Notes: generated from the letters alone by a model not told the origin. A stretch of 64,000 nt of DNA from a bacterium (GCA_021779995.1 JAJXZP010000224.1:1-64000), one strand, 5' to 3'. Shown: positions 41,771 to 52,930, counted from the first letter of the stretch. Translations and numbers: made by a program.

Positions 41771-43155
41771 GCAGTTTCCTTTCTGCCGGTTTTGGGCGGG
41801 AAGGGGTGTTTCCCGTCGAAACAAGCGCAACAATAGCCCCCTTCGCCACCGATCGCCTTCAAGAGGCGGTCCTGCGTGAGGAAGCGGATCGAGTCGGCTC
41901 CCACCTCGCGGGCGATGTCGTCGGGCTCGAGTCTATTCGAGATCAGCTGATCCCGATCCGGAATATCGATGCCGTAGTAGCATGGCCATTTTATCTCCGG
42001 CGCCGCAAGCCGTACGTGGACGCTTTTAGCCCCGGCTTCGCGGAGGAGGCCGACGATGATTCGGCTGGTCGTGCCCCGCACGAGAGAATCGTCGATCATG
42101 ACGACACGCTTTCCTCCGACGACATGGGAGACGGCGTGGAGCTTGAGTCTCACGGCCAGCTCGCGCTGGCCCTTGGTCGGCATGATGAAGCTCCTGCCGG
42201 CGTAGTGGCTTCGCGCGAGGCCGAAATCGAAGGGGATGCCGGCTCGGCGTGCGTAGCCGATGGCTGGAATCGTTCCCGAATCGGGAACGGGCACCACGAT
42301 GTCCGCATCCAGGTTCCCTTCGTCCTGTTCGGCCAAAGCTTCACCGAGTCGGGTTCGGGCGGCGTGAACCGACTCGCCGAAAATCTCGGAGTCGGGGCGC
42401 GCGAAATAGATGAGTTCGAAGACGCATTTACTCGGAGGGGCACGGTGCGGGAGGCGGTAGGAGTGAAGCCCGTCCTCGTCCACGATCACCAATTCGCCGG
42501 GCTCCACCTCGCGATAGTCCATCGGCCCCAACGCGTGCAGCGCGCAGGTTTCGGAGGCCACGAACACGGCATCGTCCTTGAACCCGAGGTACAAAGGACG
42601 GAAGCCGGAGGGATCGCGCACGGCGATGAGAGCGTTTTCGTGCATCATGACGAGGCTGAAGGCGCCTTCGAGCTGGGCGAGGGCGTCGGAAAGAAAGACT
42701 TCCCGGCGTTGCGCCGGAGATCGGGAAATGAGGTGCAGGATGAGTTCGGAGTCGGCCGTTCCCTGGAAGATGGAACCCTGTTCGGTCAAGTGGGAGCGGA
42801 GGAGCCCTCCGTTGGAGATGTTGCCGTTGTGGCCCAGGGCTATGCGGTCTTTGTTGCAGGACACGATAAGCGGCTGGGCGTTGGCGATGCCTGAGCCGCC
42901 GGCCGTGGAGTAGCGCACATGACCGATACCGAGCCTGGACGGGTGATGTTCGCCCGCGAAAGCGCTCAGGGTGGGTGCCACCATACCGACGTCCTTTTTC
43001 GAGCGCCAGCTGCCGTCTTCTTCCCAGGCTATGCCGCATGACTCCTGGCCGCGGTGTTGGAGCGAAAAGAGCATATAGAAGAGCAGTTCGGGGAGATTTT
43101 GCGCTTTGGGAGCAAAGATGCCCGCAACGCCGCAGTGGTGACCTAGGCCTTCCAT
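41767..43155 (-). CDS. purF: Amidophosphoribosyltransferase
   Basis: HHCGVAGIFAPKAQNLPELLFYMLFSLQHRGQESCGIA; RVVMIDDSLVRGTTSRIIVGLLREAGA. Confidence 0.95.
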   Translation of the reverse strand: MEGLGHHCGVAGIFAPKAQNLPELLFYMLFSLQHRGQESCGIAWEEDGSWRSKKDVGMVAPTLSAFAGEHHPSRLGIGHVRYSTAGGSGIANAQPLIVSCNKDRIALGHNGNISNGGLLRSHLTEQGSIFQGTADSELILHLISRSPAQRREVFLSDALAQLEGAFSLVMMHENALIAVRDPSGFRPLYLGFKDDAVFVASETCALHALGPMDYREVEPGELVIVDEDGLHSYRLPHRAPPSKCVFELIYFARPDSEIFGESVHAARTRLGEALAEQDEGNLDADIVVPVPDSGTIPAIGYARRAGIPFDFGLARSHYAGRSFIMPTKGQRELAVRLKLHAVSHVVGGKRVVMIDDSLVRGTTSRIIVGLLREAGAKSVHVRLAAPEIKWPCYYGIDIPDRDQLISNRLEPDDIAREVGADSIRFLTQDRLLKAIGGEGGYCCACFDGKHPFPPKTGRKETA

Positions 43156-43215
43156 GGCCGGTTCTAACACGGGGGCTATCGCGAGGTCAAGGCGACCTCT
43201 GGTGGAAAGGCGGTG

Positions 43216-44907
43216 TCAAATTTCTTCCAAAGGCTCCGAAGAATCTTCTTCGGCCGGAAGATCGCTCAGAAGTGGACCCACTTCAGGATATTCGGCGCCG
43301 GCTGCAAGAGATGGAGCGGAAAGGGTTCCCGGAATCGGTGTCTTGACGAAGGTGAAATTGCGCATGATCTTCACGAGAACCGAAATTTTCTCGCGGCCGG
43401 CGTGGATCTGCGCGAGTATCTCCTTGTTGCGGCCTCCCCCCAGGGTCCTGATGTTGGTGACGAGTTCGGGACTCGACTTCCGGTAGTCGGAAAGCAGATC
43501 GCCGAGGGCGTCCCCCAACATGGCGAATAGCGCGGCTTCGTCCTCGACGATCTCCCGTGCACGGGCGTTTATGGAATCGACGAGACGGCTCAGGAAGGCT
43601 GCGATGTCCTTGCCCCGCTTCATTTCCTCGATGTATCGGTTCATCGAAACGAGGGAGGTTCTTCCGGTGCCCTTGAGTTGGTCCTCGAAATCTTGAATCC
43701 GAGCCGGGGATCGGTCGCATTGATAGAGGATGTTCGCGAGGTTGTTCTGGAAGTTCTTGTTGTCGAAGTATCCTTCCACGAGGATGCGCTTCACCGATTC
43801 CTTGAGGAAGGGCTCGAAAAACGCCACAATGAATGTCTTCAGGATACGGATCGGCTTGATCCACATGAAGCTGTTCGGACTTTCGCTGCGGAGAAATGCG
43901 TCGCTCTCCTCGTCGTACCCCTCGACCTCGAGGATTTCCGCATCTCCGAACAGGCTTTGAATATCCGTGGCGATGGCGTTTTCATGTTGCTCTCGGAGAA
44001 GGCGCTCACGGTCTTTTTCATATTGAACGACGAGACGCCGACGGTAGGAATCGAGAAAATCTTTGCGTTCCCTGGGCGTGGGCGGGAGGAAATAGGGGTC
44101 GCCCCGAATCGAACGCATGAGGGCGAGGAGGATTTCCTTGTTGAATCTTCCGACCATGGCTTTATCGAGCTGGACAAATATCTTGTCCACCTTGGCCCGC
44201 TTCCCCGTGTCGGAGGACCCCGGCGCGCGTCGTTCGAGGAGCCGGAACATGTTTTCCTTCAATTGCGCCGAGAAAACGAAGCCTTCGATGAGGTAATAGA
44301 AATCGATGAGTTCGGGGAGTACCTGATCGCCCGCGACCGAGGCGAAATCAGCTCGATACCGAGGATCGTCGAGACTGACGCTGGGGTCGAAGAGCCCGAG
44401 AAGCCGTTCATAGTCGTGCCGGCAGATGTCGAGGAAGCGATCTACTTCGAAGAGATCCAGGTTGACGGCACGCGGCCCCAGTTCTTCGAGCGAGCGCAAG
44501 AAGTCATGGAATTCCCGATCGATCGCTTCGAGTTCGTCGTCGACGCGAAGGGCTTGTTGTAGGCGCTCCGACATCCCTTCGTAAGAAAAAAAGCGTTTGG
44601 CGTCTTGCTCCTCCCGAGGCAGACGGCAATCGATGAGATAATCGAAAAAGTGCTGGGATACCCGGATATCGGAATTGGCGACCGTGGCGCGAGCCAGTTC
44701 GGCGAGGGGGCGCAGAAGGGAATAGAAATGGAAGACGGCCTGCGCGAAACCCGGAAGCACGAGATTCGTCTTTGGTCGGAAATACGGCGGCCGCAGCTCC
44801 GCGAGTATCGCGTTGATGCGACGCAGTTCGGCTCGGCGTTTCCCCTCCTGAGGATCGTTCGCCAGGATGCGGGAAAACAAGTCTTTAATTTTTTCTAGGA
44901 AGCTCAT
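43216..44907 (-). CDS. Large conserved hypothetical protein (possibly spirochaete DUF5312 family)
   Basis: 563 aa clean ORF starting MSFLEKIKDLFSRILANDPQEGKRRAELRRINAILAELRPPYFRPKTNLVLPGFAQAVFHFYSLLRPL; coding-like codon usage; family label from memory only. Confidence 0.65.
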   Translation of the reverse strand: MSFLEKIKDLFSRILANDPQEGKRRAELRRINAILAELRPPYFRPKTNLVLPGFAQAVFHFYSLLRPLAELARATVANSDIRVSQHFFDYLIDCRLPREEQDAKRFFSYEGMSERLQQALRVDDELEAIDREFHDFLRSLEELGPRAVNLDLFEVDRFLDICRHDYERLLGLFDPSVSLDDPRYRADFASVAGDQVLPELIDFYYLIEGFVFSAQLKENMFRLLERRAPGSSDTGKRAKVDKIFVQLDKAMVGRFNKEILLALMRSIRGDPYFLPPTPRERKDFLDSYRRRLVVQYEKDRERLLREQHENAIATDIQSLFGDAEILEVEGYDEESDAFLRSESPNSFMWIKPIRILKTFIVAFFEPFLKESVKRILVEGYFDNKNFQNNLANILYQCDRSPARIQDFEDQLKGTGRTSLVSMNRYIEEMKRGKDIAAFLSRLVDSINARAREIVEDEAALFAMLGDALGDLLSDYRKSSPELVTNIRTLGGGRNKEILAQIHAGREKISVLVKIMRNFTFVKTPIPGTLSAPSLAAGAEYPEVGPLLSDLPAEEDSSEPLEEI

Positions 44908-45028
44908 GGTTTAATTGTAGGGGAGCGCGGGAGCCTCAGCAAGGCTTGTCTATTGACACCCCCGCTGGCGCCGCCTATGCTTTTTTTACCGCAAAAAAGG
45001 ATACAGCGGAGGAAGGTGGAGCTAAGGC

Positions 45029-45844
45029 ATGTCCGATTTCCTGAATGACGCCGATTTCGAGCTCTACCGTAAACTCATCTATGACGAGAGCGGCATCACC
45101 TTCTCCGCCACCAACCGTTCCATCCTCGAAAGCAGACTAAAGGAACGGCTCCGTGAAAAAAAATTCGACGCCTTGCGGGATTACTACCTCCTCATTACTC
45201 GTGACAAAGAGGAACTCAAGACCCTGCTGGACTCGGTCACGACGAATCTTACGCGGTTTTTCCGGAATCAGGCGCATTTCGATGCCTTGGAGAAATACGT
45301 GGTCCCCGAACTCGTCAAGATTAGGGGAGGCTCGGGCGATCGGCGACTTCGCTTCTGGAGTGCCGGCTGTTCGACGGGCGAGGAGCCGTATTCGATAGCC
45401 ATTCTTCTCAAGGAAATAGTGCCGCCCGGCTGGACCTTCGAAGTGGTCGCCAGCGACATCTCGCTCAAGTGCCTGATGGTCGGTAAGGAAGCCTTCTACT
45501 CGGATCAGCGCATCCAAGGAATGCCGGAGACGTATCTGGCCAAGTACTTCGAGCGTAAGCCGGGCGGATATCAACTCAAGGACGAAATAAAGAAGCTGGT
45601 CCGATTCGATTATCATAATCTCAAAAACGATTCCGGGCTGCGCAATCTCGATGTCATCCTTTGCCGTAATGTGCTCATCTATTTCGATGAAGCGGCTCAA
45701 AAGGCGACGATCGAAAGGTTTTGGGACGCCATGGCGCCCAAGTCTTTTCTATTTATCGGTCATTCAGAGTCGCTATTCGGCATGAATACACGGTTCGAGT
45801 TTGTGAAGACGGACTGGGCGACTTTCTATCGCAAATTCATCTAG
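45029..45844 (+). CDS. cheR: CheR-type chemotaxis protein methyltransferase
   Basis: FFRNQAHFDALEKYVVPEL; LRFWSAGCSTGEEPYSIAILL; DVILCRNVLIYFD; FLFIGHSESLFG. Confidence 0.95.
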   Translation: MSDFLNDADFELYRKLIYDESGITFSATNRSILESRLKERLREKKFDALRDYYLLITRDKEELKTLLDSVTTNLTRFFRNQAHFDALEKYVVPELVKIRGGSGDRRLRFWSAGCSTGEEPYSIAILLKEIVPPGWTFEVVASDISLKCLMVGKEAFYSDQRIQGMPETYLAKYFERKPGGYQLKDEIKKLVRFDYHNLKNDSGLRNLDVILCRNVLIYFDEAAQKATIERFWDAMAPKSFLFIGHSESLFGMNTRFEFVKTDWATFYRKFI

Positions 45845-45858
45845 GGGAGCGTGGCGCC

Positions 45859-46986
45859 GTGCCTGATGCAGTCTCTGTCCTCGTCGTGGATGATTCCGCG
45901 TTGATGAGAAACCTCATCTCGAAGATAGTTGAAGCTACTCCCGGTCTCGTCGTGGCCGATAAGGCGATGAATGGCGTCTTCGCCCTGCAAAAGATCCCAC
46001 GGTGCGATCCCGACGTCATCGTGCTCGATCTCGAAATGCCGGAGATGAACGGCGTCGAGTTTCTCAAGGAGCGGAAGCGGCTCGGCATAGACGTCCCGGT
46101 GGTGATTCTAAGCTCGCTTGCCAAGAAGGGCGCGCAGATCACCATGGAGGCGCTCGCCCTCGGCGCCGCGGATTTCATTACCAAGCCATCCGGTTCCACG
46201 TCGTCGGATATTCACATGGTCGCGGGCGAACTCGCCCGGCTGCTGCTGGCCCACGGAGCTCAGCATCGTCGGCAGCGGGGGAAGTCCTCGCCCAAATACG
46301 ACTTCGACGCCCCCGAACGATACTTCGAGCCCGCACCGCTTCTGGATAGTCGGGAGCGGGGGAAGGCGCAAGTTGAAGCGCCCAAACCCGCCAGAGCGCC
46401 CGGGCCGATCGAAATCATCGCGATCGGCATTTCCACCGGAGGTCCGAATGCGCTGCGGGAAGTCTTTTCCAAGATCGACGCGGACTTGCCCCAGCCGATC
46501 CTGGTGGTGCAGCACATGCCGCCCGGATTCACGGAAGAGTTCGCCAAAAGCCTCGATCGCATCTGTCCGCTCGATGTCAAAGAGGCCGCCGACGGCGATC
46601 TCCTACGGTCCGGCCGAATCCTGATCGCACCGGGAGACAAACATTTGCTCGTGGAGAAGCGGCCGTTGGGCGCAGTCGCCCGTCTGGCCGATTCGCCGCC
46701 GATGAACGGGCACCGTCCCAGCGCCGATGTGCTGTTCGAAAGCGTCGCCAGAAACTACGCGAATAGGGCCCTGGGGGTCATCATGACCGGCATGGGAAGG
46801 GACGGAGCGCGAGAGCTCGGCTCGATTTATCGCGAGGGAGGGCTGACGCTTGGACAGGACGAGGCCTCGAGCGTCGTCTACGGCATGCCTAAGGCGGCCT
46901 TCGAAATGGGGCATGTCATGCAGCAGGTGGGACTTGCGGAAATGGCAGTGGAAATTTCACGATTGGCGAAACAGTATGCCAGATGA
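45859..46986 (+). CDS. cheB: CheB-type protein-glutamate methylesterase
   Basis: SVLVVDDSALMRNLISKIVE, VIVLDLEMPEMNGVEFL, IGISTGGPNALREVFSKI, LGVIMTGMGRDGARE; GTG start at 45859. Confidence 0.95.
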   Translation: MPDAVSVLVVDDSALMRNLISKIVEATPGLVVADKAMNGVFALQKIPRCDPDVIVLDLEMPEMNGVEFLKERKRLGIDVPVVILSSLAKKGAQITMEALALGAADFITKPSGSTSSDIHMVAGELARLLLAHGAQHRRQRGKSSPKYDFDAPERYFEPAPLLDSRERGKAQVEAPKPARAPGPIEIIAIGISTGGPNALREVFSKIDADLPQPILVVQHMPPGFTEEFAKSLDRICPLDVKEAADGDLLRSGRILIAPGDKHLLVEKRPLGAVARLADSPPMNGHRPSADVLFESVARNYANRALGVIMTGMGRDGARELGSIYREGGLTLGQDEASSVVYGMPKAAFEMGHVMQQVGLAEMAVEISRLAKQYAR

Positions 46987-47072
46987 GGTGCGCGATCTTT
47001 GCCCTTGCCGCCTGATGACAGTATCTTTGCCCTAGGGACGACGCGGAAGTCGATCGTCCGAGGAGGCACCAT

Positions 47073-47261
47073 ATGGCCACGAAAACCTATAATTGCAAGG
47101 ATTGCGGCCGGGAAATCGTGCTCGATGCGCTTGCGCCCGCGCCGGAATGCTGCGGTCAGACAATGGAACAGTCGCAGCTCGATCCGTGTACAACCCCGAG
47201 CGCCATGGAGGCGAAACGGACGAATATCGCCGACGACGCCTGTGATGACGGAGTCAAATAG
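47073..47261 (+). CDS. Small desulforedoxin-like Cys4 protein
   Basis: MATKTYNCKDCGREIVLDALAPAPECCGQTMEQ: CxxC...CC pattern. Confidence 0.7.
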   Translation: MATKTYNCKDCGREIVLDALAPAPECCGQTMEQSQLDPCTTPSAMEAKRTNIADDACDDGVK

Positions 47262-47308
47262 AAGGCATTCGAGCCTTGCGGCGCAGGTGACCATTTCGTT
47301 CGTCGGGT

Positions 47309-47335
47309 GGCCGGTCGAAAACGAAACGACCGGCC
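47309..47335. terminator. Hairpin between convergent genes
   Basis: GGCCGGTCG-AAAACGAAA-CGACCGGCC, perfect 9-bp stem, no clear U-tract. Confidence 0.45.
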
Positions 47336-47363
47336 CCGGCGAAGGGATGGAGATGAAAGCGCA

Positions 47364-47588
47364 TCAGGCCTGGACTACTTCCGTCACTTCTGGAATGGTT
47401 TTCTTCAAGTAGTTTTCGACACCAAGCTTGAGGGTCATGGTGGACATGGGGCACGAGCCGCATGCACCCGTAAGTTTTACGGTGACTATCCCGTCCTCGC
47501 CGACCGATACAAGTTCAATATCTCCACCGTCCGCCTGAAGCGAAGGGCGTACGTCTTGAATTGCGCGCTGGACTTTTTCCGTGAGCAT
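47364..47588 (-). CDS. NifU C-terminal domain-like Fe-S scaffold protein
   Basis: IQDVRPSLQADGGDIELVSVGEDGIVTVKLTGACGSCPMSTMTLKLGVENYLKK. Confidence 0.92.
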   Translation of the reverse strand: MLTEKVQRAIQDVRPSLQADGGDIELVSVGEDGIVTVKLTGACGSCPMSTMTLKLGVENYLKKTIPEVTEVVQA

Positions 47589-47659
47589 GGCCAACTCCTT
47601 GCTGACAATGTAGTCATCCGGACGGGGATGGGTCAAGCGAGCGTCGACAAGCCCCGGCC

Positions 47660-47688
47660 TTGGACGGAAGCGGTCGATATGCTACAAT
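47660..47688 (+). promoter_or_regulatory. Candidate sigma70 promoter of parAB
   Basis: TTGGAC-17 bp-TACAAT upstream of ATG 47715. Confidence 0.7.
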
Positions 47689-47714
47689 AAACGAACTTGA
47701 GCGCGGAGAGGTTA

Positions 47715-48509
47715 ATGGCGCGTACCATCGTTTTCGTCAATCAAAAAGGCGGCGTGGGCAAGACAACCAGCGCCATCAACCTCGGGGCCTATCTGGCACT
47801 CTTGGGAAAGCGGACTCTTCTCGTGGATTTCGATCCTCAAGCCAACTTGACGAGCGGAGTGGGAGGGTCCCCGGGGCGGAAAGGCGTCTATCAGGTCGTG
47901 TCGGGTCAGGCCAGCATGGCCGAGATCATCATTCCCACCAAGATAGAATGGCTGGACTTGGTTCCCTCCTCGATCGACCTCTCCGGCGCCACGGTGGAGC
48001 TGGTCGATAAGGAAGATCGCAACGAATACCTGAAGCGCGCGATAGCCGAGGTCATCGATGAATACGATTACGTGCTCATCGATTGTCCGCCCAGCCTCGG
48101 GATACTGACGCTCAACGGGCTGGTGGCCGCCGACGAGGTGCTCATCCCGCTGCAGTGCGAGTATTTCGCGCTCGAGGGCCTGTCCTTGATTCTCCAGACC
48201 GTCAACCTCGTCCAGAAAGGCATGAATACACAGCTTCGCGTGGGCGGCATACTGTTTACCATGTACGATTCCCGGACAAAACTCGCGCAGGACGTGGTCT
48301 CGCAGGTGACAGACTATTTCAAGGATCGGGTCTACAAAACCATCGTCCCGCGCAACGTCCGGCTTTCGGAAGCCCCTTCGCACGGAGTGCCGGTCTGTCT
48401 CTACGATCCGACGTGCATAGGCGCCAAGAGCTATGAGGCTCTCGCGAAGGAAGTCGTGGCGCGGGGCGAGGCGAACGCGCTTCCCGCGAACGGGGCGGCT
48501 CATGGCTAA
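47715..48509 (+). CDS. parA: Chromosome partitioning ATPase ParA/Soj
   Basis: TIVFVNQKGGVGKTTSAINLGAYLALLGKRTLLVDFDPQANLTSG. Confidence 0.95.
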   Translation: MARTIVFVNQKGGVGKTTSAINLGAYLALLGKRTLLVDFDPQANLTSGVGGSPGRKGVYQVVSGQASMAEIIIPTKIEWLDLVPSSIDLSGATVELVDKEDRNEYLKRAIAEVIDEYDYVLIDCPPSLGILTLNGLVAADEVLIPLQCEYFALEGLSLILQTVNLVQKGMNTQLRVGGILFTMYDSRTKLAQDVVSQVTDYFKDRVYKTIVPRNVRLSEAPSHGVPVCLYDPTCIGAKSYEALAKEVVARGEANALPANGAAHG

Positions 48510-49398
48510 ACAATTCGGGCTCGGCAAGGGACTAGGCGCGCTCATTCCGGAACCTGAGCCGGTCCCGCTCTCGCTGGGAGCGGGGGAGGAGCCGCGGGAC
48601 GGGATTTTGCGGGTGCCGCTCGGCAGGCTCAGGCCCAATCCCGATCAGCCGAGAAAGAGCTTTCCTGCCGAGTCGATCGCCGAACTGGCCGAATCCTTGA
48701 AGCGGCATGGGCTGATTCAGCCGATAATCGCCGAAGATGCCGGGGATGGCGCCTATGTCATCGTCGCCGGAGAGCGGCGTTTCCGAGCGGCGGAAGCGGC
48801 GGGATTGCGCGAAGTGCCGGTCATTCTCCGCTCCTTCAGCCCCGAGCGACGCCTCGAGATAGCCCTCATTGAGAATATCCAGCGCGAAGACCTGAATCCG
48901 ATCGACGAAGCCGAAGCCTACCGCGCTCTCATGAGCATGGGGGGCCGCTCGCAGGAAGAAATCGCCGATGTGGTGGGCAAGAGCCGGAGCGCGGTAGCCA
49001 ATTCCCTGCGCTTGCTGCGACTCCCCGAGCCCATGCTCGATTCCCTGCGCGATGGTTCCTTAAGCGCAGGACACGCGCGCGCTATCCTCATGGTCGCCGA
49101 TCCCGCCCGGAGGGAGCGGCTTTTCGCCAAGGTCAAGACCGAGGGCATTTCGGTACGCGAGGCTGAGACCGCCGCCCAGGAAATGAATAGCGGAGGCTTC
49201 GGCAAGCAGCCGAAGGAAAAGACTCCACGATCGCCCGACCCCGACATCCGAGCGGTCGAAGAGAGACTCATCGGAATACTTGGTACGAAGGTGAGCATAC
49301 GGGGCAATTCGAACAAGGGAAGCATCGTAATCGAGTACTATTCGATGGATGACCTCGAACGGATCATATCCATAGTGGGGAGCGAAACGAGGGCCTGA
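48502..49398 (+). CDS. parB: Chromosome partitioning protein ParB/Spo0J
   Basis: MAKQFGLGKGLGALIPE; VIVAGERRFRAAEAAGL; EIALIENIQREDLNPIDEAEAYR; HTH QEEIADVVGKSRSAVANSLRLL. Confidence 0.96.
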   Translation: MAKQFGLGKGLGALIPEPEPVPLSLGAGEEPRDGILRVPLGRLRPNPDQPRKSFPAESIAELAESLKRHGLIQPIIAEDAGDGAYVIVAGERRFRAAEAAGLREVPVILRSFSPERRLEIALIENIQREDLNPIDEAEAYRALMSMGGRSQEEIADVVGKSRSAVANSLRLLRLPEPMLDSLRDGSLSAGHARAILMVADPARRERLFAKVKTEGISVREAETAAQEMNSGGFGKQPKEKTPRSPDPDIRAVEERLIGILGTKVSIRGNSNKGSIVIEYYSMDDLERIISIVGSETRA

Positions 49399-49412
49399 TT
49401 TTCTAAAAAGAG

Positions 49413-50198
49413 GTGACAATGTCGGATTTTGCCGCGAAACGTACGTGCAGGCGCCGTACCCGTCGCATTGCACGCTGTGTCGCGACGCGGACCGGCGGGA
49501 TTTTGCTGGTGCTCCTTTCCGTCGCCGCCCTCAATGCACAGACCACGAACGAAGCGCCGCAGACGAAGGGAGCCTACCCGGGCTTCGACGTTCGCTACGG
49601 CATTCCGGCCGGGACCGATTTGACTGCCTTGGTGAATAAGCCGACTCTCATCGACATGCAGGTGAAGACCTTCAACGATCCGGCCACGGGCGAATCGCGA
49701 TTGAGCGGCTTCGGCGAGGCTGAAGCGGTGTACGACGTGCCTTTGCAGGCCGTGCTCGATGTGCTGACCGATTACCCGGGGCAGAAGGCCTACTCCCCGC
49801 GGCTTCTCGACGTCAAGGTCGAATATCAGGATCCGCATCGGGCCGTGGTGTATCAGGACATAGGGATCTATTTCCTTGGCTTCAAGTTCGGCTCGAGAGT
49901 CCGCTCGGAGATACTCGTCGACGACCTCGGACCCGGGGAAGTGGGCATCCGCGCACGATTACTCGAGAGCCTCGACCACAACCTCTTCGATTCCTTCTCC
50001 TCCTGGTATCTGAAAGAAGTCGACGTCGACGGCAAGACCATGCTCTACCTGCGCAACTTCACGAGCCCGGGGCTCCGCAAGCCCTTCTTCGGAATCGGCG
50101 CCATCCTGAAAATCTTCACGCCTCCCGAACTCACCGGGCAGATCGAGAACACGGTCAAAGAGGCGCTGAAACGGCTGAAGGCGCAGGGACGGGGATGA
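49413..50198 (+). CDS. Secreted START/SRPBCC-like protein
   Basis: Signal-peptide-like N-terminus; GEAEAVYDVPLQAVLDVLTDYPGQKAYSPRLLDVKVEYQDPHRAVVYQDIGI. Confidence 0.65.
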   Translation: MTMSDFAAKRTCRRRTRRIARCVATRTGGILLVLLSVAALNAQTTNEAPQTKGAYPGFDVRYGIPAGTDLTALVNKPTLIDMQVKTFNDPATGESRLSGFGEAEAVYDVPLQAVLDVLTDYPGQKAYSPRLLDVKVEYQDPHRAVVYQDIGIYFLGFKFGSRVRSEILVDDLGPGEVGIRARLLESLDHNLFDSFSSWYLKEVDVDGKTMLYLRNFTSPGLRKPFFGIGAILKIFTPPELTGQIENTVKEALKRLKAQGRG

Positions 50199-50227
50199 TT
50201 CTGTTCCGAAGAACCGAGCCGCCTTGA

Positions 50228-51589
<1,362 letters not shown>

Positions 51590-51591
51590 CC

Positions 51592-51627
51592 GCGACGCGG
51601 AAGGCTTTCAACTCCGTTCGCAAGTAG
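51592..51627 (+). pseudogene. Remnant of a second enolase 3' end
   Basis: GCG ACG CGG AAG GCT TTC AAC TCC GTT CGC AAG TAG encodes ATRKAFNSVRK*, versus eno C-terminus [10 protein letters not shown]. Confidence 0.75.
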
Positions 51628-51650
51628 CTGACTTTCGAGTCGCTCGATGA

Positions 51651-51680
51651 AGCCGCCCCGGCATGACGGGGCGGCTTTTT
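51651..51680 (+). terminator. Intrinsic terminator
   Basis: AGCCGCCCCG-GCATGA-CGGGGCGGCT then TTTT. Confidence 0.92.
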
Positions 51681-51699
51681 ATCGATATGGACCCAAACG

Positions 51700-51982
51700 C
51701 CGCGCGGCGTGTCCGACGCAAGAAACGCTCATACATTCGTCACGCGGTATCGGCTGAGACAGCCTGATGCCACAATGATCGGCAGCTTGGATTGCAGGAG
51801 TGGGGGTAGCGAAGGCCACCGCAGCCGCGCAGCGGCGAGGAGGCCGGAGCGAGGGGGAGCCGCGGCAAGCACAGCCATGGTCCTTGAATTGCGGCAGCCC
51901 GCGCATGATGCCTGCATCCTTGGCCCAGGGGGCCGCGCGGGCGGCTGCGATGGTGGGCCGCGCTCCCCCTTTCCCTTTTTAG
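51700..51982 (+). ncRNA. Candidate structured RNA (unassigned)
   Basis: About 280 bp without a credible CDS; long-range pairing GGGGGAGcCGCGG (about 51853-51864) with CCGCGCTCCCCC (about 51959-51970) followed by TTTCCCTTTTT. Confidence 0.3.
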
Positions 51983-51997
51983 ACGGCGCACTGTGCG

Positions 51998-52930
51998 CTA
52001 ATTCGGCGCGCCGCCGCTCCGGGAAGGCGCGACTCGGGGCGAAAGCGCGGAGTCCAGCGCCAGGCCCGCGAGGAGGACGGCCGTGCCGAGGAGCTTCCAC
52101 AGGTCGAGGGAGCCCCGGGCGGCGAGGTCGAGGAGGATGCCGGCGAGGGCCTGGCCGCCGAAGATGAGTATGGTGGCGGAGAAGACGGCCATGCGCGGGA
52201 AGACGAAGCTCATGGCCGTCACCACGGCGACGCCCATGAGGCCGCCGCCGAAGGCGAGGATGGGGCCGGCGGCCTCGACCGCGCTGACGGCGGGGGCGGC
52301 CGCGGGCCTCAGGGCGGCGACGATGAGGAGGGTGGTGGCGAGGCCCGCGATGTAGTTGACGCGGGTGCTCCGGAGGAGGCCCTTCCTGCGGCCGAGCTCG
52401 GCGTTGAGGACCGAGGAGAGGCCGACGAAGACTCCCGAGGCGAGGGCGGCGAGTTTGGCGAGGGCCTCCGAGCGCCAGCTTCCCGCCATGAGGGCGATCC
52501 CGGCGAAGGCCAGGGCGATGCCGGGGATGCGGCGGAGGGCGAGGGGATATTTCGGCCGCCCGAGGAGTCCGGTCGCGTCCGCGGCGAGCGAGAAGGCTGT
52601 CTGGCCGAAGAGGGCGAGGGAGACGGCGAGGGAGGCTCCCAGGGCCGCGAAGGCGTAGTTGCTCGCGAAGACGGTGCCGACGCCGACGAAGCCGCCGAGG
52701 TAGTAGACGAAGGGCGCCCGTCCCAATCGCGGCTTCTCCCGCCTGGCGAGGAGGATGAGCGAGACGGCCGAGAGCCCGACGCAATGGATGACGAGCGTGG
52801 CGGTGAGGTTGCCGACATGCGCCGCGAGGCGGCTGTTGAGGAGGTTCGCGAGCGTGATGACGATGCCGCTCAGGGGCGCGATGCCATAGGCGGCCAGGCT
52901 TTCTTTTCGCACGGGCCGAGTATTCCACAA
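51998..52930 (-). CDS. DMT-family (YdcZ/DUF606-like) transporter
   Basis: Duplicated hydrophobic repeats: ANLLNSRLAAHVGNLTATLVIHCVGLSAVSLILLARRE ... YYLGGFVGVGTVFASNYAFAALGASLAVSLALFGQ. Confidence 0.78.
   Translation of the reverse strand: MWNTRPVRKESLAAYGIAPLSGIVITLANLLNSRLAAHVGNLTATLVIHCVGLSAVSLILLARREKPRLGRAPFVYYLGGFVGVGTVFASNYAFAALGASLAVSLALFGQTAFSLAADATGLLGRPKYPLALRRIPGIALAFAGIALMAGSWRSEALAKLAALASGVFVGLSSVLNAELGRRKGLLRSTRVNYIAGLATTLLIVAALRPAAAPAVSAVEAAGPILAFGGGLMGVAVVTAMSFVFPRMAVFSATILIFGGQALAGILLDLAARGSLDLWKLLGTAVLLAGLALDSALSPRVAPSRSGGAPN

Noticed and set aside
45721-45858. N-terminal extension of the cheB ORF
   Set aside because: Overlaps the end of cheR out of frame; response-regulator domain starts right after GTG 45859
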